NCBI GenBank assembly: GCA_902785905.1
Contig: CADAAM010000073.1
Span: 1-41,185 of the forward strand
Direction of reading: 5' to 3'
Source of the DNA: Oscillospiraceae bacterium
GTDB taxonomy: Bacteria; Bacillota; Clostridia; Oscillospirales; Oscillospiraceae
DNA length: 41,185 nucleotides
The notes beneath the pieces are model-generated. The model had not been told where the DNA came from. It made no database searches and saw only the letters and a program-made list of their open reading frames with translations. Below, piece by piece: positions 33,167-40,933 of the stretch. The position numbers and the translations under genes were made by a program. Each line of letters opens with the position of its first letter. Within the stretch, counting starts at the first letter, position 1.

Positions 33167-34634
33167 ATGAGCAAGAAAGCAGTCCTTATCATCATGGACG
33201 GCTACGGACTGGCCGTCCCCTCCCAGGGCAACGCCGTCTATGTCGCCAATACCCCGAACCTCGACCGCCTCTTTGCCGAAAATCCCCACACCACGCTCCA
33301 GGCCTCCGGCCTTGACGTGGGCCTGCCCGAGGGGCAGATGGGCAACTCCGAGGTCGGCCACACCAATATGGGCGCGGGCCGCGTGGTCTTCCAGATCCTG
33401 CCCAAGATGACCCAGGAGATCAAGAACGGCAAGTTCTTCCAGAACCCGGTCTACATCAAGGCCATGGAGGACGCCAAGGCAAACGGCAAAGCCCTGCACA
33501 TCATGGGCCTCATGTCCGACGGCGGCGTGCACAGCCACCTGACCCATGTCTTCGCCATCCTCGATATGGCCAAACAGCGCGGTGTGGAGAAGGTCTTTGT
33601 CCACTGCTTCCTCGACGGGCGCGACGTGCCGCCCACCAGCGGCGCGGGCTTCGTAAAGCAGCTTAAGGAAAAGTGCGACTCCCTCGGCAACGCGAAGATC
33701 GCCACCGTCCAGGGCCGCTTCTGGGGCATGGACCGCGACAAGCGCTGGGACCGCGTGGAGAAGCCACGCCGTCGAGGCGAGCTATGCCAAGGAAGTCACC
33801 GACGAGTTTGTCGAGCCCGTGGTCTGCTGCCCGGAGGGCCAGATCAACCGGGGAGACAGCGTCATCTTCATGAACTTCCGCCCCGACCGCGCCAGAGAGA
33901 TGACCTGGGCGCTGAACCTCGAGGACTTCGACGGCTTCGAGCGCAGGAAAAAGGTCTTCCCCCTCAGCTATGTCTGCACCGCGCAGTATGACGAGGCCCT
34001 GCCTCTCCCCATCGCCTACCCGCCCGAGGTCATTGAAAACACCCTCGGCGACTATATCAGCTCCCTGGGGCTCAAGCAGTTCCGCGTGGCCGAGACCGAG
34101 AAGTACGCGCACGTCACCTTCTTCTTCAACGGCGGCGTCGAGAAGGAAACCGAGGGCGAGGTCCGCTGCCTGGTCCCGTCGCCCAAGGAGTTCCCGACCT
34201 ACGACCTCATCCCGGAGATGAGCGCCTTCAAGGTCTGCGACAAGGTGGTCGAGGCCATCGCCTCCGACGAGTACGGTCTCATCGTCTGCAACTTCGCCAA
34301 CTGCGACATGGTCGGCCACACCGGCGTCATGCCTGCCGCCATCAAGGCCGTTGAGACCGTGGACGCCTGCATGGGCCGCATCATGGACGAGGTCAAAAAG
34401 CACCCCGACACCGTCCTGCTGGTCACTGCCGACCACGGCAACGCCGACTGCATGTTCGACGAGGCCACCGGCAAGGTCAACACCGCCCACACCACAAACC
34501 CCGTCCCCTTCGCCGTGTGCGAAAAGGGCATCGAGCTCAAGCCCGGCAGACTCGCCGACATCGCGCCGACGATCCTGCATGTCATGGGACTTGCCCAGCC
34601 CAGGGAAATGACGGGCGAGTGCCTGGTGCGCTGA
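33167..34634 (+). pseudogene. gpmI: 2,3-bisphosphoglycerate-independent phosphoglycerate mutase, frameshifted near 33765
   Basis: The first frame (33167 to about 33765) has MDGYG, the catalytic-serine region QMGNSEVGHTNMGAGR and HCFLDGRDVPP, ending DRDKRWDRVEK. The rest continues in another frame from about 33768 (AVEASYAKEVTDEFV) with FMNFRPDRARE, CNFANCDMVGHTG and TADHGNAD, to 34634. Family members have about 17 residues (typically AYxAMVxGEG...) between the two parts, so roughly 50 bp are missing. Every metal and serine motif is otherwise kept. A working glycolysis would need another mutase elsewhere, or the break is an assembly error. A GGAG site precedes the ATG. Confidence 0.85.
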
Positions 34635-34661
34635 CACGCAAAAGCAAATCAACTGTGGCGG

Positions 34662-34776
34662 CAAAAATGGGAACTTCCAAAAAGTTCCCATTTTTGTTTG
34701 AATTGTACGTAAAGGGAGGGACTCCCCGTCCCCCCTTGCAAGACCGGCTCGGTTTATAAGGGCTTGCCTGCGGTCT
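34662..34776 (-). mobile_element. MITE-like element, family 1, copy 3 (left end deleted)
   Basis: 115 bp in the same orientation as copy 2: the AAAAATGGGAACTT hairpin, the TTGTACGT region and the GACCGGCTCGG stretch, ending GCGGTCT. The GTCGAC-palindrome end and most of the left target repeat are missing: the sequence jumps from GTGGCGG (34655-34661) straight to CAAAAATGGG. The right flank (34777-34800) is a GC-rich hairpin. Restoring the left GTGGCGG to it gives a neat terminator hairpin for gpmI. Confidence 0.6.
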
Positions 34777-34800
34777 GCGGCGGTCCTTCCGGGCCGCCAC
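34777..34800 (+). terminator. Hairpin flanking copy 3, original terminator of gpmI
   Basis: GGCGGTCC-TTCC-GGGCCGCC stem-loop, read as the right target copy of the element. Confidence 0.5.
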
Positions 34801-34831
34801 CTTGTTATGACAGGACAGGAAACGGACTTTC

Positions 34832-35533
34832 ATGAGAACGAAGAACTGGGAAAAGAAAATACGCTGGGTCTGGGGTGCTGGCCTGCTGCTGATGTGGGGC
34901 TGTGCCATCGCGCTGTTTGTCCGGACAAACGGATGGCTGAGCGTGGACGAGCTGCTGCACTTCAGGCCGGAGAGCAAGCTGATGGCCGTGCTCGCCATGC
35001 TGGGGCTGTTTATGCTCAAGAGCGTGGATTTCCTTATAAACTCCGGCGCTCTCTACGCGGTCTCCGCCATCCTGTTTCCGCTTCCCGCCGCCCTCGCGCT
35101 GAACCTGGTCGGGGCCGCGATCGTCTCCGCCGTGCCGTATTTCGTCGGGCGCAGCCTCGGCGCTCCTCTCCTGGCACATATCCGGCGGCGATACCCGAAG
35201 CTGCGCAGGCTTGAGGCCGTACAGACGAAGGGCGTCTTTTTCTTCGCTCTTCTGATGCGCTGCGTGGGTATTCCCGTCTGCATCGTCGGCGTCTACTTCG
35301 GCGCGGACAACAGCAGTTTCAAAAAGTACATGGCAGGCTCCGTGCTCGGCCTCATGCCCATGATGATCCCTTATACCTTCCTCGGCGGCAGTGCTGCGGA
35401 TTATCATTCCCCCGTGTTTATTGCCGCCGTCGCGGTGAGAGTGCTTGTGCTCGTCCTGTCGGCTCTCCTGTATCGGCACTTGCTGAGGAAGGAAAAGACG
35501 CGAAGCGAAAGCGTGACCGATGCAATCTCATAA
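34832..35533 (+). CDS. VTT/DedA-type membrane protein (TVP38/TMEM64 family)
   Basis: 233 residues with about five hydrophobic segments. The central GRSLGAPLLAHIRRRYPKL, the FFFALLMRCVGIP stretch and SFKKYMAGSVLGLMPMMIPYTFLGG are the VTT (SNARE-associated) domain pattern. Members affect membrane lipid movement or proton balance; function here is unknown. AGGAAACGG precedes the ATG. It stands alone after gpmI and converges on the AraC-type gene. Confidence 0.8.
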   Translation: MRTKNWEKKIRWVWGAGLLLMWGCAIALFVRTNGWLSVDELLHFRPESKLMAVLAMLGLFMLKSVDFLINSGALYAVSAILFPLPAALALNLVGAAIVSAVPYFVGRSLGAPLLAHIRRRYPKLRRLEAVQTKGVFFFALLMRCVGIPVCIVGVYFGADNSSFKKYMAGSVLGLMPMMIPYTFLGGSAADYHSPVFIAAVAVRVLVLVLSALLYRHLLRKEKTRSESVTDAIS

Positions 35534-35538
35534 ATGGC

Positions 35539-35566
35539 AAACCACCGTCCGATCGGGCGGCGGTTT
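35539..35566. terminator. Bidirectional terminator
   Basis: AAACC-ACCGTCC/GGGCGG-CGGTTT hairpin with T-tracts on both strands, between the VTT and AraC genes. Confidence 0.65.
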
Positions 35567-35572
35567 TTGCTT

Positions 35573-36409
35573 TTATTCCATCATCTTGCCGGGGCTGACG
35601 CCGAAGCTCTCCTTGAAGGCGCGGTGGAAAGCGGAGTAGTCCCCAAAGCCGCTGTCGGACGCGGCCCTCGCGGCGGGGACACCCTCACGGATGAGGCGCG
35701 CCGCGTTCATCAGGCGCTTCTGCCGCACATAGGCGTGGACGGTGCTGCCGGTCTGCGCCTTGAAAAGACGCATAAAGTGATAGGGACTCATGTAAAAGAG
35801 CTCGGCCAGAGCCTCCACGGTCAGCGGCTCCTTGAAGTGCTCGTTGATATAGCTCAGAACCTGGCGGATCTTAGGGTCGCCGCCGGTATCGCCGCGGGAG
35901 GGGGCGGTCGCGTGCAGGCGGTTGACATGGATAAGAAGCTGGATGATCAGCGTCTCACGCATGGTCTGAGCGCCGAGGCGCTCGTCCTGAGCTGCCAGCT
36001 CATAGGCGGCGATGGCCTCCTCCAGTTCCTCAAGCTGATCCCGCGTAGCGGTCAGCAGACAGCGCCGGTCCCGATCCGCCTGGTCGAAGCAGTTCATGAG
36101 ACCGGCGCCGGGAAAAACCCGCTCAAAGTAGCGGCGGTCAAGATAGAGGATGATGCGCTCATAGGGACGGCTGCGGTCGATGACCGCCTTGTGGATGGCG
36201 TGGTGGCGCACCAGCAGCACCGACCAGGGCAGCAGGTTATAGCTCTGCTCCTCCACCAGATAGTTGACGCTGCCGGACAGCAGGATCACCAGTTTGTCAA
36301 ATTCATGGAAGTGGAAATCAAGTTCCTGACCCGCCGTGTCGCGCAGATGGAAATAATGAAAGCTCTCGCGCAGATAGCCCGCGCGGTTGATATTTCTGGT
36401 CGATGACAT
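35573..36409 (-). CDS. AraC-family transcriptional regulator
   Basis: 278 residues. An N-terminal cupin-like sensing domain (about 15-150; HFHEFDKLVILLSG) and a C-terminal double helix-turn-helix (about 178-278; EPLTVEALAELFYMSPYHFM and FGDYSAFHRAFKESFGVSP). Start at 36409 chosen for CGGAGG upstream and the domain start. It is divergent from the dicarboxylate/amino-acid symporter gene and probably controls it. The effector is unknown. Confidence 0.9.
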   Translation of the reverse strand: MSSTRNINRAGYLRESFHYFHLRDTAGQELDFHFHEFDKLVILLSGSVNYLVEEQSYNLLPWSVLLVRHHAIHKAVIDRSRPYERIILYLDRRYFERVFPGAGLMNCFDQADRDRRCLLTATRDQLEELEEAIAAYELAAQDERLGAQTMRETLIIQLLIHVNRLHATAPSRGDTGGDPKIRQVLSYINEHFKEPLTVEALAELFYMSPYHFMRLFKAQTGSTVHAYVRQKRLMNAARLIREGVPAARAASDSGFGDYSAFHRAFKESFGVSPGKMME

Positions 36410-36511
36410 AGAACCTCCGAAGATAGAGTGGAGTCGGGAGTGTTGAGCTGATCCTCGTGATAGATAAGTTCGATTGGCTGCGAAGCGGAGACCATATCTC
36501 CACATGCATGT

Positions 36512-36540
36512 ACTATACCGCAACTTTTGCAAGGTTTCAA
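36512..36540 (-). promoter_or_regulatory. Sigma-A promoter of the AraC-type gene
   Basis: On the minus strand, TTGAAA (36540-36535), 17 bases, TATAGT (36517-36512). Confidence 0.55.
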
Positions 36541-36551
36541 GCACGTCGTGC
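36541..36551. promoter_or_regulatory. Operator candidate between divergent promoters
   Basis: An 11-base perfect palindrome, GCACG-T-CGTGC, sits exactly between the -35 boxes of the AraC and symporter promoters. TTTGCAA half-sites flank it on both sides. Confidence 0.4.
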
Positions 36552-36553
36552 AA

Positions 36554-36581
36554 TTTACTTTGCAAAATTGGGGAATATAAT
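36554..36581 (+). promoter_or_regulatory. Promoter of the symporter gene
   Basis: TTTACT (36554-36559), 16 bases, TATAAT (36576-36581), 36 bases before the ATG. Confidence 0.5.
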
Positions 36582-36616
36582 AAGAGCGAACAATGAACCT
36601 GAAAGGGGAGTCCTTT

Positions 36617-37855
36617 ATGCAGACCAAGAGTTTTCTCAAGAACAACTTTTTCTTCTTCTCTATGATCATCGGCATCGTGCTCGGCATCATCGTCGGCTTC
36701 AACTGGGAGAATGCCGGGGTGCTGGAGCCGCTGGGCACGCTGTTTATCAACATGATGTTCTGCGTCGTGGTGCCGATGGTGTTCTTCTCCATCTCCTCCT
36801 CCATCGCGAACATGAAAAGCGCCAGACGCGCCGGGAAGCTGATGGGCACGACGGTCATTACCTTCATGTGCACCACCATCATCGCCTCCGTCATCATGTA
36901 TGTGCTGGTGCGCTTCATTCCCGTCTACACCGGCGAGCCCGCCTTTGAGCCGGGCGCCTCCGAGCCCATGAGCGCCGGGGCCATGATCGTCGGCTTCTTC
37001 ACCAAGCCCGACTTCCCCGAGCTGTGGAGCCGCCGCTCCATCCTCCAGCTCATCATCGCGGGCATCTTCTTCGGCTTCGGCGTGCAGATGTGCGGCGGGC
37101 CCGAGACAAAGCTCGCGGGGCTTCTCAATGAGATCACCCAGGCTTTGATGAAGGTCATCAAGCTCATCAGCTACTACGCCCCCATCGGCTTCTTCGGCTT
37201 CTTTGCCGCATTGGTGGCCGCCCACGGCGCCGACTTCGTGTCCAGCTACGCCCGCGCCATCATCCTCTACTATGTCGTCTCCTTCGCCTACATGTTCCTG
37301 ATCTTCCCGCTCTATGCCCGCTTCGGCGGCGGCAAGGGTGCGGTCGGGGTCATGTTCCGACATCTCTTCCGCCCGGCGGCCGTGGCCTTCGGCACCTGCT
37401 CCTCCGTCGCCACCATCCCCACCAACATGGAGGCCTCCGAGGACACCGGCATCTCCAAGGACGTGACCGATATTGTCCTGCCCATGGGCGCGACGATGAA
37501 CATGGACGGCTCCGGCATGAGCGCGATCATCAAGGTCGCCTTCCTCTTCGGCATGTTCGGCAAGGACTTTGCCACCACCGACGCTCTGCTCGCCATCATT
37601 GTGGCGACGGTCTCGTCTGTTGCCATGTCCGGTATCCCCGGCGGCGGCGGTACCGGCGAGCTGGTGCTCTGTTCTCTCTTCTTCCCCGAGCAGCTTGCAG
37701 TCGCTTTCCCGATTGCGCAGGCTATCGGCGATCTGGTCGATCCTCCCGCCACGATGGTCAACGCGGCCGGCGACTATGTGGCCTCCTACATTGTCTCCCG
37801 CTTCAACGACGGCAAGGACTGGCTGCAAAAGGCCATGCAGAACAGAAAGAACTGA
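36617..37855 (+). CDS. Dicarboxylate/amino acid:cation symporter (DAACS family)
   Basis: 412 residues, eight membrane segments plus two re-entrant loops. The Ser-rich loop FGTCSSVATIPTNMEASED, the cation/substrate motif LPMGATMNMDGSGM and the second loop MSGIPGGGGTGELV are typical of GltP/SstT/DctA-type carriers. It imports glutamate, aspartate, serine or a C4-dicarboxylate with Na+ or H+. Start 36617 chosen because GGGGAG lies seven bases upstream; an upstream ATG at 36593 would put the ribosome site inside the gene. Ends 10-20 bases before a family-1 repeat. Confidence 0.9.
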   Translation: MQTKSFLKNNFFFFSMIIGIVLGIIVGFNWENAGVLEPLGTLFINMMFCVVVPMVFFSISSSIANMKSARRAGKLMGTTVITFMCTTIIASVIMYVLVRFIPVYTGEPAFEPGASEPMSAGAMIVGFFTKPDFPELWSRRSILQLIIAGIFFGFGVQMCGGPETKLAGLLNEITQALMKVIKLISYYAPIGFFGFFAALVAAHGADFVSSYARAIILYYVVSFAYMFLIFPLYARFGGGKGAVGVMFRHLFRPAAVAFGTCSSVATIPTNMEASEDTGISKDVTDIVLPMGATMNMDGSGMSAIIKVAFLFGMFGKDFATTDALLAIIVATVSSVAMSGIPGGGGTGELVLCSLFFPEQLAVAFPIAQAIGDLVDPPATMVNAAGDYVASYIVSRFNDGKDWLQKAMQNRKN

Positions 37856-37863
37856 ACGGTTTT

Positions 37864-37942
37864 TCACATAATGCAAAAATGGGAACTTCTTCGGAAGTTC
37901 CCATTTTTTCCGCACAAGCTGTCGACAAAGTGTCGACAGCTT
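37864..37942 (+). mobile_element. MITE-like element, family 1, copy 4 (left part missing)
   Basis: The TTCAC-ATGC joint, the AAAAATGGGAACTT hairpin (37873-37909) and the GTCGAC palindrome (about 37914-37942) in the orientation of copy 1. The TTGTACGT/GACCAACTT half is absent. The hairpin lies 18 bases after the symporter stop and probably ends its transcript. Confidence 0.6.
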
Positions 37943-37955
37943 GTGCGCTGCGTTC

Positions 37956-37984
37956 TTGACAGTGGTAAACGCCTGTGCTAAACT
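37956..37984 (+). promoter_or_regulatory. Sigma-A promoter of the cyclic-nucleotide-binding genes
   Basis: TTGACA (37956-37961), 17 bases, TAAACT (37979-37984), just past the repeat. Confidence 0.65.
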
Positions 37985-38045
37985 TACTTTAGCAAAAAAT
38001 GTTTATGCATTTTATCTGTTCCCATATAGAATGATTGGAGGAAAA

Positions 38046-38525
38046 ATGATGAACGACACGAAAGAATATTATCGGGGCGACGTGATTTTCCGTGAAGGCG
38101 ACCCCGGTGACTGCACCTATGAGATTCAGATCGGCTGTGTCGGCGTCTACCGCGACTATGGCGGACCGAACGAGACCAAAATCGCGAAGCTGTACGGCGG
38201 AAAGGTTTTCGGAGAAATGGGACTTTTGGAGCGTGCGCCCCGTTCTGCCACGGTGGTCGTTCTGGAAGACAAAACCGTGCTGACCAAGGTTACCGAAATA
38301 GAGTTTTTCTCATTCTTTGAAGAAAACCCCGCCGTCATTTTGGACATCATGCAGCAGATGTGCAGTCGCCTGAGAAAGACGACGAAGGACTATGTCGAGG
38401 CCTGCCATACGGCATTTGATGTGGTTGAGGCAGAGAAGAGCGGCAAAAAGAACAAGACCCTGCTCGAGCGCATCAAGGAGCTGTGCGACTATTACAGCTC
38501 CAACAGCTTCTACCCGTATTACTGA
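38046..38525 (+). CDS. Stand-alone cyclic-nucleotide-binding-domain protein
   Basis: 159 residues. One cNMP/Crp-type beta-roll (about 10-125) with FREGDPGDCTYEIQIG and GGKVFGEMGLLERAPRSATV (the phosphate-binding cassette GEMGLL-x2-APRSAT). A C-terminal helical tail (about 105-159) lacks a helix-turn-helix, so it is not a Crp-type transcription factor. It may sense a nucleotide and act on a partner protein. Two ATGs (38046 and 38049) both fit the GGAGG. It is co-transcribed with a second, broken gene of the same family. Confidence 0.8.
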   Translation: MMNDTKEYYRGDVIFREGDPGDCTYEIQIGCVGVYRDYGGPNETKIAKLYGGKVFGEMGLLERAPRSATVVVLEDKTVLTKVTEIEFFSFFEENPAVILDIMQQMCSRLRKTTKDYVEACHTAFDVVEAEKSGKKNKTLLERIKELCDYYSSNSFYPYY

Positions 38526-38542
38526 GTGAGGAGAAGACAGCC

Positions 38543-38961
38543 ATGAAAGAAATTACATTCGGCAAAGACCAGGTTATCTTCCGCCAGGGGGACACGGCCA
38601 CTGTCATGTACGATATCCTCAGCGGTAAGGTTGGCATCTATGTGGATTATGAGACCGAGAAGCAAGAGCAGATCGCGGTGCTTGAGGCCGGAGAGATCTT
38701 CGGCGAGATGGGCATGATCGAATACTACCCCAGATCGGCCACCGCCGTCGCGCTGGAGGAGACCGTCGCAGCCCGAAAAACTCCTGAAGCTGATGAAGCT
38801 GCTCAGTCGGCGCATACGCGAGACGACGCAGAAATACTATGACGTCTGCTGCTCTGTCAGTGAGCATGAGCGGGCAGAGGACGCGGAAGAAAAGCGGAAG
38901 CATCTTGAAGAGCTGGAGGAATACGCCAGACTCTATTCGCACAACTGGACAGTTCAATAAA
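38543..38961 (+). pseudogene. Second cyclic-nucleotide-binding-domain gene, frameshifted near 38771
   Basis: Opens at 38543 with the same beta-roll (FRQGDTATVMYDILSGKVG, GEIFGEMGMIEYYPRSAT). After ALEETVA the frame fails; the helical tail (EKLLKLMKLLSRRIRETTQK, then YYDVCCSVSEHE) continues in another frame to a stop at 38961. Compared with its neighbour, about 14-15 residues are missing at 38769-38773. GGAG lies eight bases before the ATG; it starts 17 bases after the first gene. Confidence 0.75.
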
Positions 38962-38963
38962 GA

Positions 38964-39003
38964 AACGAACTCCGGGGACATAAGCTCCGGAGTTCGTTTT
39001 TTT
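38964..39003. terminator. Bidirectional terminator
   Basis: A perfect 13-bp stem (38964-38976 with 38988-39000) ending in T6 on the plus strand, between the cyclic-nucleotide-binding gene and hypB. Confidence 0.85.
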
Positions 39004-39007
39004 CATG

Positions 39008-39676
39008 TCAGCCGTTCCAGGCCCGGATCTCGGTGCGCAGCCAGTCGGCGAACGCATCAATGCCCTCGCCGGTGCGGGCGCAGACGGGGATGATCTTCAT
39101 ATTCGGGTTGAGCCGCCATACATACTCTTTGCATTTTTCGATGTCAAAGTCGAAGTAAGGCAGCACGTCGATCTTGTTGATGAGCAGCACGTCGCAGATC
39201 GAGAACATGAGCGGGTACTTGAGGGGCTTGTCGTGGCCCTCGGGGACGGAGAGAATCATGGCGTTCTTGACCGCGCCGGTGTCAAACTCCGCAGGGCACA
39301 CCAGATTGCCGATGTTCTCCAGAATGGCGAAGTCCACGTCCTGCACGCCCAGACCGTCGAGGCCCTGCTTTGTCATGCCCGCATCCAGGTGGCACATGCC
39401 GCCGGTGTGGAGCTGGATGACCTTGACGCCGGTCTTCTCAATCGTGGCCGCGTCCACGTCGGAGTCGATATCAGCCTCCATCACGCCGATGCGAAACTCA
39501 TCCTTCAGCGCGGCAATGGTCTTGCCCAGGGTCGTGGTCTTGCCCGAGCCGGGGGAGGACATCAGGTTCAGCAGAAACACCTTGTCCTTCTTAAGCTGCT
39601 CACGCAGTTTGTCCGCCTCGCGGTCATTGTTCTCAAAAACGCTCTGCTTGATTTCAAGCACTCTGTAACCTTCCAT
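39008..39676 (-). CDS. hypB: HypB hydrogenase nickel-insertion GTPase
   Basis: 222 residues. P-loop SSPGSGKTTTLGKTI, the metal-binding CHLDAGM, VCPAEFDTG and the guanine-binding NKIDVLPY. It delivers Ni2+ to the large subunit of [NiFe] hydrogenase with HypA. The N-terminal His-rich nickel store of some HypB proteins is absent. Start at 39676 chosen for GAGG upstream and alignment. It follows the solute-binding-like gene by 29 bases on the same strand; no other hyp or hydrogenase genes are present in the window. Confidence 0.9.
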   Translation of the reverse strand: MEGYRVLEIKQSVFENNDREADKLREQLKKDKVFLLNLMSSPGSGKTTTLGKTIAALKDEFRIGVMEADIDSDVDAATIEKTGVKVIQLHTGGMCHLDAGMTKQGLDGLGVQDVDFAILENIGNLVCPAEFDTGAVKNAMILSVPEGHDKPLKYPLMFSICDVLLINKIDVLPYFDFDIEKCKEYVWRLNPNMKIIPVCARTGEGIDAFADWLRTEIRAWNG

Positions 39677-39705
39677 ACAGCACCTCACATATTTTTTTAT
39701 ATGAA

Positions 39706-40779
39706 TTATCTCAGCATGTTCAGCGTCTCGTCCAGCCAGCGCTCACAGAGCTCACGGTTTCGGAAGAACGCCGTGTCTGACACGCACCATCGCACAAGCC
39801 CGCTGCGAGACAGACCGATCAAGGCCGTATCGAGTCCTGTTTCGGCCTCCGGTGTCTCCCAGAGCGGGACGAGACCCAAAGCGAGCGCCGCTTTTCCGAC
39901 AGCCTTTCCGCCGTAGAGCCAGCTTAGAAAGCCGGCGGCGGCCGCCGTGTCCGCGCCCTCCGGCAGCGCAAAGCCCATGAGCTCCGCAGGATATTGCGGC
40001 TCCGTCCCCGCGGGCAGAAGGAGCGGCCGGACGTAGACGTCCCTGTCCGCAAGCCCCGCAATCGATGTGGAGCGGACGACGGCGCAGGGAATCAGTCCCT
40101 GACGCACATAGTCCGCAGACTGCTCCGAAATGACCAGGCCGCCCCGGAAGGCCGCCTCGGCAAGCTGGTTATACAGGCGGCGAAAGGTCTTGTTGTTCGT
40201 GTCCTCGGCGGGATCACCCGTCACAGGCGCGCCCTCCGCACACATCGCCGTGTACAGAAGCTCCGCCCAGTCGTCCGAAGCGATAAAAGCTGATCCGTCC
40301 GCCGCGGTCAGCAGGGACTCCAATGTGTCGTGCGTCTGCGTGACAAGCGCGGTGTTCATCAGCAGCAGGGGAAGCCTGCCGCCGATAGGGAAGAAGGATT
40401 CCCCAATCTCCGGCGAGAGGGTCCGCAGCCCCTCTGACAAGGGGAGCGCGTCCCCGACCGCGCCGAGACTGGCACATTTTTCAAAGCCGGCCGCGCGCGA
40501 GGCGCTGCAGTAGACCAGATCCGGCCTCTCCTCCTCAAAGGCGAGGCCCATGGCCGCCTCGTCCGGGAAGCTCCGAAGCTCGATCCGCAGCCTCGCCTCG
40601 CTCTGACAGAGAGCGGCGAGGGCTTCCATGACCGCGGGGGAGCATTCGCCCTCATCGTACCAGAGCGTCAGCCGGGCGCCGCTGTTTTTCTCTGCCGCGG
40701 AGGAGAAAACAACCATCGCGAGACAGATCGCGGCGGCCACGGCCATAATAAGAACCCGTCTCAGCCGTCTCCGATTCAT
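39706..40779 (-). CDS. Exported solute-binding-like protein
   Basis: 357 residues. N-terminal twin-positive signal peptide (1-28, no lipobox Cys), then a two-lobe pattern like the extracellular solute-binding family 1 (RLTLWYDEGE, RPDLVYCSASRA, LLLMNTALV, GFALPEG). It lacks nearby ABC permease genes. It may bind a sugar or nickel-related ligand; the link to hypB downstream is by position only. GGGGAGG precedes the ATG; promoter at 40823-40851. Confidence 0.65.
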   Translation of the reverse strand: MNRRRLRRVLIMAVAAAICLAMVVFSSAAEKNSGARLTLWYDEGECSPAVMEALAALCQSEARLRIELRSFPDEAAMGLAFEEERPDLVYCSASRAAGFEKCASLGAVGDALPLSEGLRTLSPEIGESFFPIGGRLPLLLMNTALVTQTHDTLESLLTAADGSAFIASDDWAELLYTAMCAEGAPVTGDPAEDTNNKTFRRLYNQLAEAAFRGGLVISEQSADYVRQGLIPCAVVRSTSIAGLADRDVYVRPLLLPAGTEPQYPAELMGFALPEGADTAAAAGFLSWLYGGKAVGKAALALGLVPLWETPEAETGLDTALIGLSRSGLVRWCVSDTAFFRNRELCERWLDETLNMLR

Positions 40780-40822
40780 GCGCCCGCCTCCCCTCTGTCT
40801 GATCTGCCGTTCAAGCTGTTGA

Positions 40823-40851
40823 ATTATAGCATATTTTTATCTTTAGCACAA
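40823..40851 (-). promoter_or_regulatory. Sigma-A promoter of the solute-binding-like gene
   Basis: On the minus strand, TTGTGC (40851-40846), 17 bases, TATAAT (40828-40823). Confidence 0.6.
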
Positions 40852-40856
40852 GCGGT

Positions 40857-40885
40857 TTGCACTTTAACACGGAGCATGGTAGAAT
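40857..40885 (+). promoter_or_regulatory. Sigma-A promoter of the HAD gene
   Basis: TTGCAC (40857-40862), 17 bases, TAGAAT (40880-40885), divergent from the previous promoter with six bases between -35 boxes. Confidence 0.6.
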
Positions 40886-40933
40886 ACATATAAAGAATGA
40901 AAATAAAGAATGAAAAAAATGGGGGAACACAAG

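Noticed and set aside
35573..37915. One continuous minus-strand frame covering the AraC gene and the complement of the symporter
   Set aside because: Only its C-terminal 278 codons are an AraC protein with a proper ribosome site; the rest is antisense to the symporter.
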